In this document: positions 31,444 through 42,740 of the stretch, one piece after another | Layout of the letters: every line of letters begins with the position of its first letter | How positions within the stretch are numbered: the first letter of the stretch is position 1 | Assembly: GCA_022414725.1 (NCBI GenBank) | Contig: JAJSRW010002126.1 | Coordinates: 1 to 64,000 of the forward strand | Length of the DNA: 64,000 nucleotides | Direction: 5' to 3' | Source of the DNA: Microglena sp. YARC | Taxonomy: Eukaryota; Chlorophyta; Chlorophyceae; Chlamydomonadales; Chlamydomonadaceae | The notes under the pieces: generated by a model | Told to the model about the DNA's origin: nothing | Database searches by the model: none | The model's input: the letters and a program-made list of their open reading frames with translations, nothing else | Program-made: the position numbers and the translations under genes

Positions 31444-34400
31444 CTACGTGTCCGTGACGAATCGAGTGGCGATGGCCATCGTCTCGACCTCCTGGACAAG
31501 CAGCTTGCTTGCGTACGGAATCCTCAGCTCGTTGAACTCAGTCAGATTCTTGCAAGACTTGCAGTAGAACAGGTTGCTCTCAGGGTTAGCGTGAGCCATC
31601 ATGCCACAGCACTTGCAGACGAAAACACGGTAGTTGTCAGAGCACTCCATGAACCGCTCCTTCAGGAACCCCATCGTTCCGTGTGCCCAGAGACACTCCA
31701 TCTCCATCTCCCCTAAACGTAGACCGCCATCACGAGCGCGACCCTCGGCAGGCTGGCGCGTCAGCAGCACCACAGGACCGTTTGCAGCACGAGAGAGTTG
31801 CCCGTCCACACAGCGCGACCGTTGCGACGAACGAAGAAGGTCTCGTTCCGAGGCATGCGAACGCAGTAAACTCCATTCGAACCCACGATGCTTCCTCCGG
31901 CAATGAAGTCGCACTTGTCAGGTGCCCAAACCGATAAGGGCTGAGGAGGAGGATCAGAGCTCTCAAATGACACGTTGCTGCTCGTAGACATCGACGACAT
32001 CACCTGGCGTGCAACGAACCCGCTGATGCCACAAGGGTCCACCACAACAATCTCACCGGCGTGGAGTGCAAGGTGCATAAGACTGTCAACCTTCTCCTGA
32101 GAACTCATCTCAATCTCGAGTGTACCTGAGAACACCAGCATAAGCAGGCGGCGGCACGTCCCTGTCGAGTACTGAAATAAGAACTCCTTCCAAATCGGCT
32201 CATTGTGCAAGATGAACTCCGATGCCTCGTGGAAGATGTCGTCATCGCAACCAATTTCTTCTAAGTCGCTTCCCACCCAGGTACCTCTCTGGACGTGCTT
32301 CATAGGACTCTCGCACCGAGAAAGGTATCCGTGAGACACGAGCTGGCTGCACGAAATAAGCTCTGTCGAGGACTGGCCAACGGTACCCACAGGCTGCACA
32401 CACAACCTGTGTTCCGGAGTAACGACGATGTCCGTCGTGGGAGACGTCACGTGGTACAGAGGGCCGTTGTACGTGGGGTAGCCGTACAGCTCCTCCGGGG
32501 CGCAATACTCGATCTGACCATCCCCCAAACGCAACGATGCAAGCTTGTGCTCCAAGCGGAGCTTCCTTATGTTAACCCAACCCTCAGAGGTGAGAACTTC
32601 GTGGTCCGATGTCAGACAGTGAATCTTGTCAGCGACCATGTGCTTCAGGCGCTGGTAGTACGTAGGACACACGAAAATGGGTGTCGAGATTTGCTCGCAA
32701 GTCCGCGGATTGTACATGATCTCGTCACCGTACCGACGCATACCAAGGGCTTCCAACTCGTCGGCGATGTCCTCGACGGTGCGACCGTTGAATGGGGAAG
32801 CGTCCCCATGCCGGCGCCCCGAGAGTCCACATACCTTGCTCTCCAGAGCCTCCATAAGCTGCCCGATGGTCATGCGAGAGGGGATAGCGTGAGGGTTCAT
32901 GATGATAGATGGCACGATCCCGTTCTCGGTGAAGGGCATGTCCTCCTCGCTGTAGAGCATCCCGATGGTCCCCTTCTGACCGTGCCTCGAAGACACCTTG
33001 TCACCAACGGTGGGGACGCGGTCCGTTCGCAATCGGACCTTCGCGAACGTGTACCCGTCGCCTGTCGTGTTGGTGAAGAATCTGTCGCCATGCAGTTCCT
33101 GTCGATCACACCGGACTCGTTGCTCCTCAAAGCGACACTCGCGTCCTTGTTGACAAAAACGCCACCCTGCTTCTGAGGCATGCACTTGCCGATGATCACG
33201 TCACCGGCTTCCACCGAGGTTCCCTCAGGAACGAACCCACTCTCGTCCAGCAGGTCGTAGTTGTACGGTTTCATGTTACGCGTAGTCAAAGAGTTCGGTC
33301 GGCAAAAAGAACTTCTTCTCCGGTCGAGTGGTTTCTTCGTGTTCTGCTCACGGAACGTCCGGTAAAGAGTGGTCGAGAAGAAGCCGCGGTCCACAGCAGA
33401 GCGGGACATGATCACAGAGTCCTCCTGGTTTGAAACCTGTGAAGCACGCGATAGCGACGATCGTGTTGATTCCACAAGGCAGCTTGTCGCAGTTCACTAG
33501 CTTCGCAGTGTGAGTAGAGACAAGAGGCTCCTGAGGGTAGTTCAAGAAGAGCGACATAGTGTCCAGACGGTGACGGAAGGTCGTCGCGAAGACGCCGACG
33601 GCCTGCTTTCCCATGGCGGACTGGTACGTGTTTCGGGGGGCCTGGTTGTGGTCGGAGAAGGGGATGCTACCAGCCACCACGCCCAAAATGGAGCTAGGGT
33701 AGATCTCCGCGTGCGTAAAGCGGCTCACGCCTGGCTGCAGATCCTTCGCAGGGTACAATGCAATCATCGCACCGTCACTCTCCTCCACATCAAAGGTACT
33801 CGATTGCACCGCATACAACCAGATCCTGCCACGATGCACCAGGATCGAACACCTCGGGGAGAAGGAGCTGCGTATCCAAATCCACTACCAGCATGGGACG
33901 ACAAAACCGACCTCCCTCCGTGCACAAAACGATCTCGTTTCTAGAGTTGTGCCAACAAACGGACGTCTGCATCCCTAGCAGTCCTGTGCGCTTCATACGT
34001 TTCAGCGCACAGAAGAGGACGTTCGGTGTCGCGTGAGCACCCACGATGTCCCCGTTCAGCATGACCATCGCCGCACCTCCTTCGAACAACCGCTCTGGGA
34101 GCGATGACGAATCGAACGGGAGCATGCCCAGTGATAAGAGGGACTCGAGCACGATGCCGGGTGGCACGAAGATCGTGACGTTGGCGAGGAGCGCGAGGTT
34201 CTTGACCAGTCCCACAGACGTTCCCTCAGGTGTCTCGGAAGGGCACGCCATGCCCCACTGCGTGGGATGAAGCTTTGCGAGGCATCACCAGCTTTCCGGT
34301 CTTCTCGATCGCAGTGTTCACGCGCCTGAGATGAGAGAGGGTCGCGATGAAGGTCAGGCGGTTCAGGACCTGCGCGACTCCCTGGCGCACTCTCGTCGTC

Positions 34401-35921
34401 TTTATTCCCCAGTTGCCGGTCGATAAAGCGTACTTGAGTCCCGACTCGATGATCGACCCCTTGACTACATTTAATAAGTATGGGCGCGTTATCGTGTTGA
34501 TCACGCGCGTCGCGCGGTAGTTACCCTTCATCAGACTCTGGAGGCTCGAACGCAGCTCCTTGACCATCTTGCAGTAGTACTGGCGGAACAAATTCGCCAA
34601 TAGAACGCCGGGAGTATCCAAACGCTTGTTAACGTACGAGTCGCGGTCGTCTTGAGACAAAAGACCCATGCTGCAACGAAGGAGCTTGTTCACCATGTAC
34701 CCCAGGTACAATGCCTTGTGATTGAAGCAAGTGCCGACATGCGGGAGGACGTCTTTCGTCAGAATGCTCTGAATGAAACTGTGTTGATAACCCTCCCTAG
34801 GGACGTTGAGTGGGCACAAACAGGAACTACAACAGGAACGGAACTACATCCTCCTCCGTTCACTGATGCATCTCTGAGTCCCTCAGAAGATGATCCTCCG
34901 CCGCTCACTGATGCGTCCTTTACTACTTCAGAGGTTCCGTTTCCGGCTCTGTTGGGTTTCGAAGAGTTGTAATTGTTGTACGAAGACTGCACAAACTGTG
35001 CTAGAAAGTCCCACGCCTGCTTCTGGGTGCGCACTTCCGTGGCCTCGTCGATGCATCCTGCTAGGCTATTGGCGATGCGTTCAAAGTCCGCATCCTCCTC
35101 GTCTCGTACGATGAAGCGCACGATGTCCTTGTCGGTGAGCACGCCTAGTGCTCGGAAGAGCACAAAGACTGGCACCTCAGCGCGCACGTGGTAAACGTTC
35201 GCGCGGATGCAGACACCGAACTGATCCGATTTCTTCGAGAGCTTTAGCAGCGTGGTCTTAGGGGCTATGAACTTGGCGTGGTTCACGGAACGCACCTCGG
35301 CGGTGTGGGAATAGCACGAGGAAGTCTTCGTCGTGTTAGTGAACACGTAAGTCCGGTTCTCGGAGATGCGGTCCTGGCTAATGACGACCTTCTCGTTGCC
35401 GTTGACCACAAAGTAGCCGCCGTAGTCGTAACGGCACTCGTCATAGGGCGCAGGCGTAGTCTGCTTGGAGAGCATGCAGTACCGACTGCGAACCATGAGG
35501 GGAATGCGTCCCAGACTCACTCCAGTAACGCGCTTCGAGTTAACGATGTACTCGCCCACGTCATCGTTCCATGTGCGCACCTCCACGTTCGCATCAACAG
35601 TAAGAGAAGACGAGTACGTCATGTTGCGCATGCGCGCGTCGTTAGGGTACATAACTTTCGACATCCCGTCCTTCTCACAAATCATCGGTAGAGCAAGACA
35701 GGGGGACGTGAAGCTGATGCTCAGAACACTCTTGAACTGACGCAGGCGAGTGCAATATGTGTCACCGACCTCGATGGGGTTCATCCCGTTGATCACACAC
35801 TCCAATTTCGAGGATACAAAGTCGTTGAAGAATGCGTCTGGTGCTTCACAAGCTGGGCGCCATCTCCGTCAGAAGCAAAGTACCGGTCGATCAATGAGTG
35901 ACCCGTCTCACGTGAGTACAT
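31444..35921 (-). CDS. RPB2: DNA-directed RNA polymerase subunit RPB2 with intein (multiple indels)
   Basis: The second-largest polymerase subunit, which forms half the active site. The start at 35,921 gives MYSRETGHSLIDRYFASDGD. The family blocks follow in order: SRYCMLSKQTTPAPYDECRY with GGYFVVNGNEKVVISQDRIS (fork and lobe), LLSQDDRDSYVNKRLDTPG, NWGIKTTRVRQGVAQVLNR, MACPSETPEGTSVGLVKNLA, the NQED-type catalytic loop, DKVSSRHGQKGTIGMLYSEE, MVADKIH, then the intein, then LTRQPAEGRARDGGLRLGEM and a C-terminal zinc site (CKCCGMMAH and CKSC). Without the intein about 1,218 codons remain, a normal length. Breaks lie near 35,838, 34,800, 34,275, 33,793, 33,431, 33,096 and 31,795; most fall in short homopolymer runs. 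Confidence 0.95.
31797..32618 (-). other. Intein within RPB2 (274 codons, no clear endonuclease)
   Basis: The insert begins with cysteine after MVADKIH. Block A is CLTSDHEVLTSEGWVNIRKL, block B is VTSPTTDIVVTPEHRLCVQP with the TxxH histidine, block F is GVYCVRMPRNETFFVRRNG, and block G is VWTGN followed by serine as the +1 residue. The usual penultimate histidine is replaced by glycine. The site is the conserved KIHSR motif of RPB2. The whole intein is one open frame. No LAGLIDADG motif was seen in the middle 130 residues, so it is a mini-intein or carries a degraded endonuclease. Two extra bases (CT) directly after the splice junction put the C-extein out of frame. Confidence 0.9.
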
Positions 35922-36042
35922 GACGGACGATGACCGAACCGGGTATCGAGGTATATGGTGGGTCAAATAATCTCAATAATATCCTCAATAGTGAGAAACA
36001 TATGTTAGTTATGTAAATATTGTATGTCTTTACACTCAATGT

Positions 36043-36183
36043 CTTCCTCCCGGCGGATTTTTAAATTTATATTCAGAATTTAGAGCCTCTGGAACTAGCT
36101 TGAGATATAGCTGAATCACAATTCCGCTCCAGACCATGTTTTGCAACCAGTGAAAATCGGCCGGGAGGCTGGAACGCCCATTA
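36043..36183 (+). mobile_element. ~140-bp MITE with inverted ends
   Basis: The left end CTTCCTCCCGGCGGATTT and the right end AAATCGGCCGGGAGGCTGGA are inverted copies of each other, with the motif (C)GGGAGGC(T/A)GGAACGCCCATT at the outer right side. Copies or part copies occur at 18,851-18,925 and 44,811-44,840. There is no coding capacity. It lies between RPB2 and the gene at 36,267, and about 80 bases separate the MITE from that start. Confidence 0.65.
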
Positions 36184-36266
36184 CTTATCAAAAATATTTG
36201 ATAAACCATGGAAAACTTGGCATAAAGAGCTATCACAAAACAACACAAATAAGGGTTGGGTATACA

Positions 36267-36560
36267 ATGGATTTCCTGTTGAGAGACGTTTTCGACATAT
36301 TGGACGGCGACCACACGAGACTGACCGCATTGACACAAGATGTGCAAGTCGATCAGGCTGTACGCGCGAGCTCCATCCTCGCGCACAACAGCCTAATAGA
36401 GAACCTCTCTTTTCACACGGCATGGGCGGCGGTCACAGGAGCTCCGCCGTCACGATGGACGTACACCATCTTTAATAGTCTGCTGAAAGAGAGAAAGCTC
36501 AATGTCGATGACGCAATACAGGGGAGTCTTGTCGAATGTCTCCCGCTCACCAGAGCGTAG
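36267..36560 (+). CDS. Small hypothetical protein
   Basis: Intact, 97 residues, starting MDFLLRDVFDILDGDHTRLT. The open frame extends 42 codons upstream into the MITE, so the methionine just past the MITE is chosen. Helical with no recognised motif. Nine bases separate it from the next gene, so the two are probably expressed together. Confidence 0.6.
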   Translation: MDFLLRDVFDILDGDHTRLTALTQDVQVDQAVRASSILAHNSLIENLSFHTAWAAVTGAPPSRWTYTIFNSLLKERKLNVDDAIQGSLVECLPLTRA

Positions 36561-36569
36561 GAACCCACA

Positions 36570-38444
36570 ATGCGTAAGGGAATGGTAGACAAGATGACCA
36601 CCTGCTTCCTACAAACACATGCGCGTCTCCGTGCATCCGAGAGGGACTGCAAGAGAGCCCTCCTCGAGAAGATCGTGTGGCGCCACTGTCTTTTCCCGCG
36701 GTCTAGCGAGCTGCTAGAGGCGTTCAGGGAGAAAGACACACCCCTCCTTGACGCCATAGTGAAGGTGTACGTAGAAGAGGCGCCAGCGACACTCGAAGTA
36801 TTCGAAGATTGGTGCAGCGATAATACCGATACGGTTTCCGCCATAAGAGGAGTAATGATGGACGTGCGCAACTACGCGTCGAGGACTCGAGAAGTCATCA
36901 AGACGCTAAATCTTGGAGTACTCAATCCCGTATCCGACATGTACGTTTCATCAGCAGAGGATACGTCGGACGCCCGCAATATCGGCTGGTCGTGCATCGA
37001 GGCGCTCTCGCACGGCATATGTCTCAACGGCTACCTATGGCGTACAAACGCCGGAGGAGCCATTTTCGTTACATCTACCCATAGTAGAACAACAACATCC
37101 ACATGTTCGCTTGGTGATTTCATGGACAAGCACTGCCACTGTGTCAGAAATGCATGCATGCCGTGGAAGATATTCCTTTCGACATGTCCTTTGGCCATCT
37201 ACGACCGGATCATCGTCGAGCTCCCGACAAACGATACAGCCGCTTTCTTGAAAGCCGCCGAAGCTGTCCTCTATGTAGCCACGAGACGCTCTGGCAAACT
37301 GCGTCTCGAAATCGTTCCTTTCGTCATATCACCGTCATCATCATCATCGTCGCCATCAAATCAAGTACAAAACGCGATCGTATGTGTCGACCTTGACTCA
37401 TCGTACGATGCTGCTTCAGACGCGATGAGGAAAAACAACTGTCTGATTTTCCCGGTGTGGAATCAAACGAATACTGCTCCGCCGCCCGACATATTGAGTA
37501 CTTTGCAGGCGGACCTCGTGATGCGATACGCGAGCGCCCCCCTGGACCCAGCGAAACCGAACGCAGTTCCTCTACACGACTTCGTAATTCGTTATGTCCA
37601 CAACCGAAATCTTCTGAAACCGGTTGCTCGTCATCCCGAGGATCATCATAAGCCGATTATAGGAAGTTTGGTCGTTGTGGACAACCGCCCTAACGTGTGG
37701 AGCATGTTGTCCATACTCGTGACTCTGGACAATCTAGATGTACGTAGGTGGCCGCGCGTGGTCGTCTTTTGTGCTCCTGAGAATGAGCGGTTCGTGCAAC
37801 GCTCTCTCCCCCCGTCGCTTCTCCCCGGAGGGGTGGAGCTGTTCATGGTGGTAATGGAGAGACTCTCTTACGCCCCACCTCTTCCCGGACAGAAGCCCTT
37901 CAGCATCGAGAAGTACAGCAACATATTGAAGGACGCTTCCTTTTGGAGGCGTCTGAAGGAGGTCGCGGTGGGCGACATGGCTTTGTTCGTCCAGGACGAT
38001 GGTATGATTGTGCGCCCTGGCATCGAAGAGGACGAGGAAATTATGGCGCAAGACTACGTTGGCGCGCCGTGGGCGGACGCTCCCGCGAACGCGGAACTGA
38101 AGCGTCTGGTGCCCACCCTCGTAGGTAACGGCGGTCTTTCCCTGCGACGCGTGGATGCGTGCCTAGACGTGACCGAACCTACTACTACTCCAGTGCACCG
38201 AATGAGTGGTGGTGGTCGCCTGTTCAATTTCAACCTGCAACCTGAGCCGGAGGACGTTTTCTTCGCGCGTTCGTTCTCCACGATCGGATGCGGCTGCCCC
38301 ACTGGAGTTGGCGAAAGGTTCGCCATGGAACAACGCATTTCTTCCTCCAAGGGTTCCATACCGTTCGGGTTCCACAAACCGTGGCCCTATCTACCAAAGG
38401 AACACGTGGCGGAGTTCATGCATCAAGCGCTTGAGGAAAGATAA
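36570..38444 (+). CDS. Two-domain protein with C-terminal DUF5672 glycosyltransferase-like domain
   Basis: Intact, 624 residues. The N-terminal 350 residues have no recognised family (cysteine-rich around CHCVRNACMPWKIFLSTC, with a serine run at about 252-260). From about residue 365 the sequence follows the DUF5672 pattern: VVVDNRPNVWSMLSILVTL, SNILKDASFWRRL, MALFVQDDGMIVRPGIEED, QDYVGAPW, LVGNGGLSLRRVDACL, EPEDVFFARSF and FGFHKPWPYLP. The QDDG acidic motif is likely the metal and sugar-nucleotide site. The role inferred is glycosylation of virion fibre or capsid proteins. A fragment of its 3' end is duplicated in inverse orientation at 42,741-42,950. Confidence 0.7.
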   Translation: MRKGMVDKMTTCFLQTHARLRASERDCKRALLEKIVWRHCLFPRSSELLEAFREKDTPLLDAIVKVYVEEAPATLEVFEDWCSDNTDTVSAIRGVMMDVRNYASRTREVIKTLNLGVLNPVSDMYVSSAEDTSDARNIGWSCIEALSHGICLNGYLWRTNAGGAIFVTSTHSRTTTSTCSLGDFMDKHCHCVRNACMPWKIFLSTCPLAIYDRIIVELPTNDTAAFLKAAEAVLYVATRRSGKLRLEIVPFVISPSSSSSSPSNQVQNAIVCVDLDSSYDAASDAMRKNNCLIFPVWNQTNTAPPPDILSTLQADLVMRYASAPLDPAKPNAVPLHDFVIRYVHNRNLLKPVARHPEDHHKPIIGSLVVVDNRPNVWSMLSILVTLDNLDVRRWPRVVVFCAPENERFVQRSLPPSLLPGGVELFMVVMERLSYAPPLPGQKPFSIEKYSNILKDASFWRRLKEVAVGDMALFVQDDGMIVRPGIEEDEEIMAQDYVGAPWADAPANAELKRLVPTLVGNGGLSLRRVDACLDVTEPTTTPVHRMSGGGRLFNFNLQPEPEDVFFARSFSTIGCGCPTGVGERFAMEQRISSSKGSIPFGFHKPWPYLPKEHVAEFMHQALEER

Positions 38445-38454
38445 TCCAGATGGT

Positions 38455-38745
38455 AAAGTTATAAGGTGTGTCCCTTACGGTGTAACCTAATGGTGTAGAA
38501 ATCCACAGGGCAGTGGAACACCAACACGATTTTGAATCAACAAATTGCAAGATGTTAACGAGAATATCGTGGTTCTTTTTTAGATCACGGCTATCCATCC
38601 TGCAGACTCCTCCGTATCGTTCTTTTGTCGGTACTTTCGAGAGTGTCCATTGAATGACCTGCCGCACTTAAGCGATCGCCTCCTCTTCCCCGGTACCGTG
38701 GCCCAAAAGAACACGGGGTCTTTGTTGATGTGCAATGCGTCATGT
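38455..38745 (-). mobile_element. MITE copy, minus orientation, decayed ends
   Basis: The reverse complement of this segment matches 42,985-43,260, the interior of the complete MITE on the other side of the kinesin island, for example AACGAGAATATCGTGGTTCT and GTACTTTCGAGAGTGTCCAT. The terminal repeats are mostly lost here. From 38,745 to 38,929 no gene or repeat was recognised. Confidence 0.7.
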
Positions 38746-38929
38746 AGCGCACGGGGCCGCAGAGTTTGGTGGAGATCATGTGGGGGGAGAAGACGATGCC
38801 TCCGACGCTGACGAAGGATGAGGAGATGTGGCCGGCCGCCGATCCGTGGACGAGGCTTAATTTTATTCCGCTTTAAAAAAATATGTTATAGAATTCAAAG
38901 AGTCGTCCCCCGATCGTTCAGCGCGGAGG

Positions 38930-40020
38930 ATGTCTTCCTCGTCGCAGCAGAGAAAAACTAAAAAAGGACATAAAATTCAATTGGACAGAAAAACTTATGC
39001 CTTATCTGATTGCATACAACAAAGTGTGTATGTTTTGAATGGACTCGAAAACAATATAACTTGGGAATTTACGGGTGACAATAAAATTACATTAACTCGT
39101 GGAAAACAAACTTACACTTTTAACATTAGCAATACAAAAGAATATTCGACAGACATAATATTCGAGATTGCATTGGTGTTCGTTCAATCCATCGTTGATA
39201 TACTGACGCATTTTTACATATCAATGGATAACCACCAAAATGATATACAAAATTTTGAAAATCAAATCAACACACTTATAGATAAAGTGTTCGGGAAGAA
39301 TAACCGGTCGCAAGAGCAGGAGCGGGAGCGAGAGGATAAGCGGGTGGCACAGCAGCAGGAGGCTAAGCGGGTGGCACAGCAGGATGTGCGGAATCGGGAG
39401 GCACAGCAGGAGGATGCTAAGCGGGTGGCACAGCAGCAGGATGTGCGGAATCGGGTGGCACAGCAGGATGTGCGGAATCGGGAGGCACAGCAGGAGGAGG
39501 CTAAGCAGGTGGTACAGCAGGAGTGCGGAGGCAGCTAAGCAGGTGGAAGCAGGAGGAGGCTAAGCAGGTGGAAAAAAAGAGAGAGCAGGAGGAGGCTAAG
39601 CGGGTGGCACAGCAGGATGTGAAGAATCAAAGTAAGATTATAGAACATGCACAACAAAAGAACCGTCTACATAAAGAAATATTAGCAAATTGTAGTCATC
39701 AAGAAATTAAATTTAGTGATGGACCACTTTCGGAAAAAGATGTTAGTATAATAATCGATCGTTATATAGAAAAATATGATTGGTCTAAAGTAAATTCAGT
39801 AAATTCAGGAAATTCAGGAAATTCAGGAAATTCAGGAACTTCAGAAGGTATGAACGGTATATTTACTATGCTTGTATTGTACAACTTGATGATGAACCAA
39901 TCTATACTAGTTAATGTTATGTCGTTAGAAGAAAAAGATCGCGAAGAACTATTTTCTAAGAAGAATAGTGGTATGGATGTATATAAAAATATATATTCGC
40001 AGACGAAACAACGAAAGTGA
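38930..40020 (+). CDS. Coiled-coil protein with KRVAQQQ repeats (one frameshift)
   Basis: The N-terminal 120 residues start MSSSSQQRKTKKGHKIQLDR and include NNITWEFTGDNKITLTRGKQ. Residues 125-230 are a charged repeat (AKRVAQQQDVRNREAQQE) that is surely alpha-helical. A frame slip near 39,525 inside the repeat joins to QEEAKRVAQQDVKNQSKIIE, a short NSGNSGNSG run and a helical end. It ends in GTGA, shared with the GTG start of the kinesin-like gene. Strong AT bias and Lys/Asn/Ile-rich composition set it apart from the neighbours. Either a partner of, or the N-terminal tail of, the motor protein. Confidence 0.55.
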
Positions 40021-42726
40021 CAATTCTAGATAAGCTAACAGAGATGTATGATTCAACAAATTGCACAAGTGGAGATACATGTCAGGCAACAACTGTAAAA
40101 AATGCATGTGATGAATTCCAACAAATGTTCAAAAAAAAATCAAGGGAAATATTTCTTGCATGTTTCGATGATTCAATTTTAAATGTCATGCCTCCGAACT
40201 ATAAATTTCGTCCAAAATTGTTGACGTACTTGAGAATTAGAGGTGACAATAATCGGAATATGAGTAATGTAAATAAGTTTGGGGTTAGTAGTAAAGATAA
40301 TTCCACGTACCTTTTAACACAACCAGGTAATAATCAAACGTACGTCGTAGGGCCATTTACAAAAGTGTTTTACCGGGAGTTAAGCAACGATGAAGTTGCC
40401 TTCAATTGTACAGAAATAAAGACGTTGCTTGATAAAAATGAATCCGTGTTTGTAGTGGGATATGGTTCGAGTGGTGCAGGAAAAACATCATCTTTGCTCA
40501 ATTATAGATCTGAAGATGGAACTCAAGAACCTGGAATACTTCTTAAAATAATAGATAAATTAGTAAATGTAACTTTTGTAGAAATGACAATTTATGAAGA
40601 TTACTATGGGAAAACAGTAGAAAACAAAACGAACTTTAATTTTAAGAAACAGGAAAACGGGAAATTTACACTTAGACAAACTCATAAAATAGATCAAACA
40701 CAAATAAATGAAGGAACATCTCTGGGAGATTGCATAATTAAATTGGTAGACGAACCTGATCAACGTCGCATTGCAGCTACAACAAATAACGTCCAAAGTT
40801 CACGAAGTCATGTTATCGTAAAGTTACAACTTTATGATACCGGTAAACAAAATAAAGGAATTATGTATATAGCTGATTATGCAGGGGTTGAGAATATATT
40901 TTCATGCAACTCAATTAAAGAACTGATTAAGTTTGCTAACATAAAAATAATCGTGGTGATGAATTGTTTTATAGAAGTAAAGACAAAAATATACAAAAAG
41001 ATATAGAAGTTTGCACGTTACATGACAGTCCATATAATATAACATATGATAATATTGTTGTTACTTCAGAATATTATAAGGACGTAAAAGAAGTAAAAGA
41101 AGTTTTAAAAGACGAATTAAAGAATTTCGACAATTCTATTTTAAAAAACAAGGACGACATATTTATTAAAGAAGAACAAGAATTTATGTTAACAACTTTT
41201 CTAGAAAATATAAACAAAACAGAAAACAAATACGAAGAAATTGATCGAATTAAAGACGAACATAAAGATAGAACATCTTATGGTAAAAAATTGATTAAAC
41301 ATATATTTAATATTGATTCAACAAAATTTCCGTTTTCTAAACAAATGTTTGAAAATGTAGATTCTAACTATTCCAGCATTAAAAACAACGTATTATCAAC
41401 ACCATTAATCAAAAAATTAAATGACGAAAATATAATATTTCTCAACATTTTTTTATTGGGATTAGAAGAAATAATCAGAAGACTTTTAATATAATAAATG
41501 GTTCTTCAAAGAAAGAAATTTATTCTTATATTCCTCTTCCAGCTAACGCTAATAGTGAAATACAAGACGAACAAGCGAAAGTACTTACAGCTCTATATGA
41601 AGAACCCAAAGTTATGAATTTTCCAGTTTCTGGGAAAGGGCCAAATGTTACCAAATTTAAAAATTTAAAATTTGATACAATAATAATTAACATGAATAAT
41701 ATAGAATTTACCTTGTCAGACAAAAAAAATGTTCCTGACAAAATACTTGATATAAAATACTATAAATCTTATTTCAATAAAAATACAACGAACAATCTTT
41801 CATTTAAGGAAGTGTATACAAAATGTACAATATCGTTAGTGTCGAGTGCCAATACAACTATACCGAAAGATTGGAAAAAACAAATCCAAAACCTTCGTTC
41901 CGTCCATTCCTATTATAAGAAATGTGTTACTCGTCTTGACGAAATTAGCAAGGTGTGTATGTGTCGTTCCGGCGAGGGCCTCCACATAAACAAATCCATC
42001 GAGACGATGCGAAATCACATTTTTACATTGTTAAAAGCCGACAAACAAAATAGGAGTGCAACATACCCACAATGCACAAATGGATTGTTCCCCGTCTTGC
42101 AAAATAAAGCCAAAGATGTACTCAATCCAGTACAACAACCCGGACCTGATATGAATGCTATGAAAATGGCAACAAACAATGATCAAAACATTAATATCGT
42201 CGTATTTTTAGTTTTTAATAATTCTCCTGTACCATCAGATAAGGTCGAAACAACTTTATATGTCGATATTAACCATCTCAAATACCTCTACAATTGTTAT
42301 TACATAAACCAACAATATAAATTGGATACTGTATCCAAATCCCAAATACCCACCGTATTAAGATTTTTTCTAAAAGATTACTTTAATGAAGACACAATAA
42401 AGAAAGGTATTACAAATGAATTAAAACGCATTATGAATATTGAGATTCCCATAAAAAATGTGCAACAGCAAGAAATACATTCAAAGATTAAAACATATAT
42501 TTCAAAATTGAAAATCTTTAATAGTGTCCCTGAAATTAAACTCATTATAGAAATGATTCAACGAGAAAACAATACGAGCCCCCTTGGAACGTTAGAATTC
42601 ATGGACCACATGTCGAAGATGAATTCGGAAATCAAACCAGTTTGCCGAACATCCGAAGATATCATAAATGATTCGACAAAGCTAGAGATGAATGCAGTTT
42701 TGAAACCTGTACAAAAGATTAAATAA
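40017..42726 (+). CDS. Kinesin-like motor domain protein (two frame changes)
   Basis: Kinesins are microtubule ATPases. The motor signatures are all present in order: P-loop VGYGSSGAGKTSSLLNY, switch I NNVQSSRSHVIVKLQL, and switch II as IADYAGVENIF in place of DLAGSE. The EGxxINKS-like motif, GEGLHINKSIETMRN, normally about 30 residues after switch II, lies about 390 codons further on, after a Lys/Asp-rich insertion. NIVVFLVFNNSPVPSD could be the last core strand. Frame changes are near 40,965 and 41,500; the final 370 codons are open. The start is GTG overlapping the upstream stop. The gene lies in an AT-rich island, which suggests a different origin from its surroundings. Motor function is inferred from motifs only. 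Confidence 0.75.
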
Positions 42727-42740
42727 TCAAAGTAGATAAC

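Noticed and set aside
32295..33176. 293-codon plus-strand frame opposite RPB2
   Set aside because: It is antisense to conserved RPB2 and intein motifs and has no recognisable domain.
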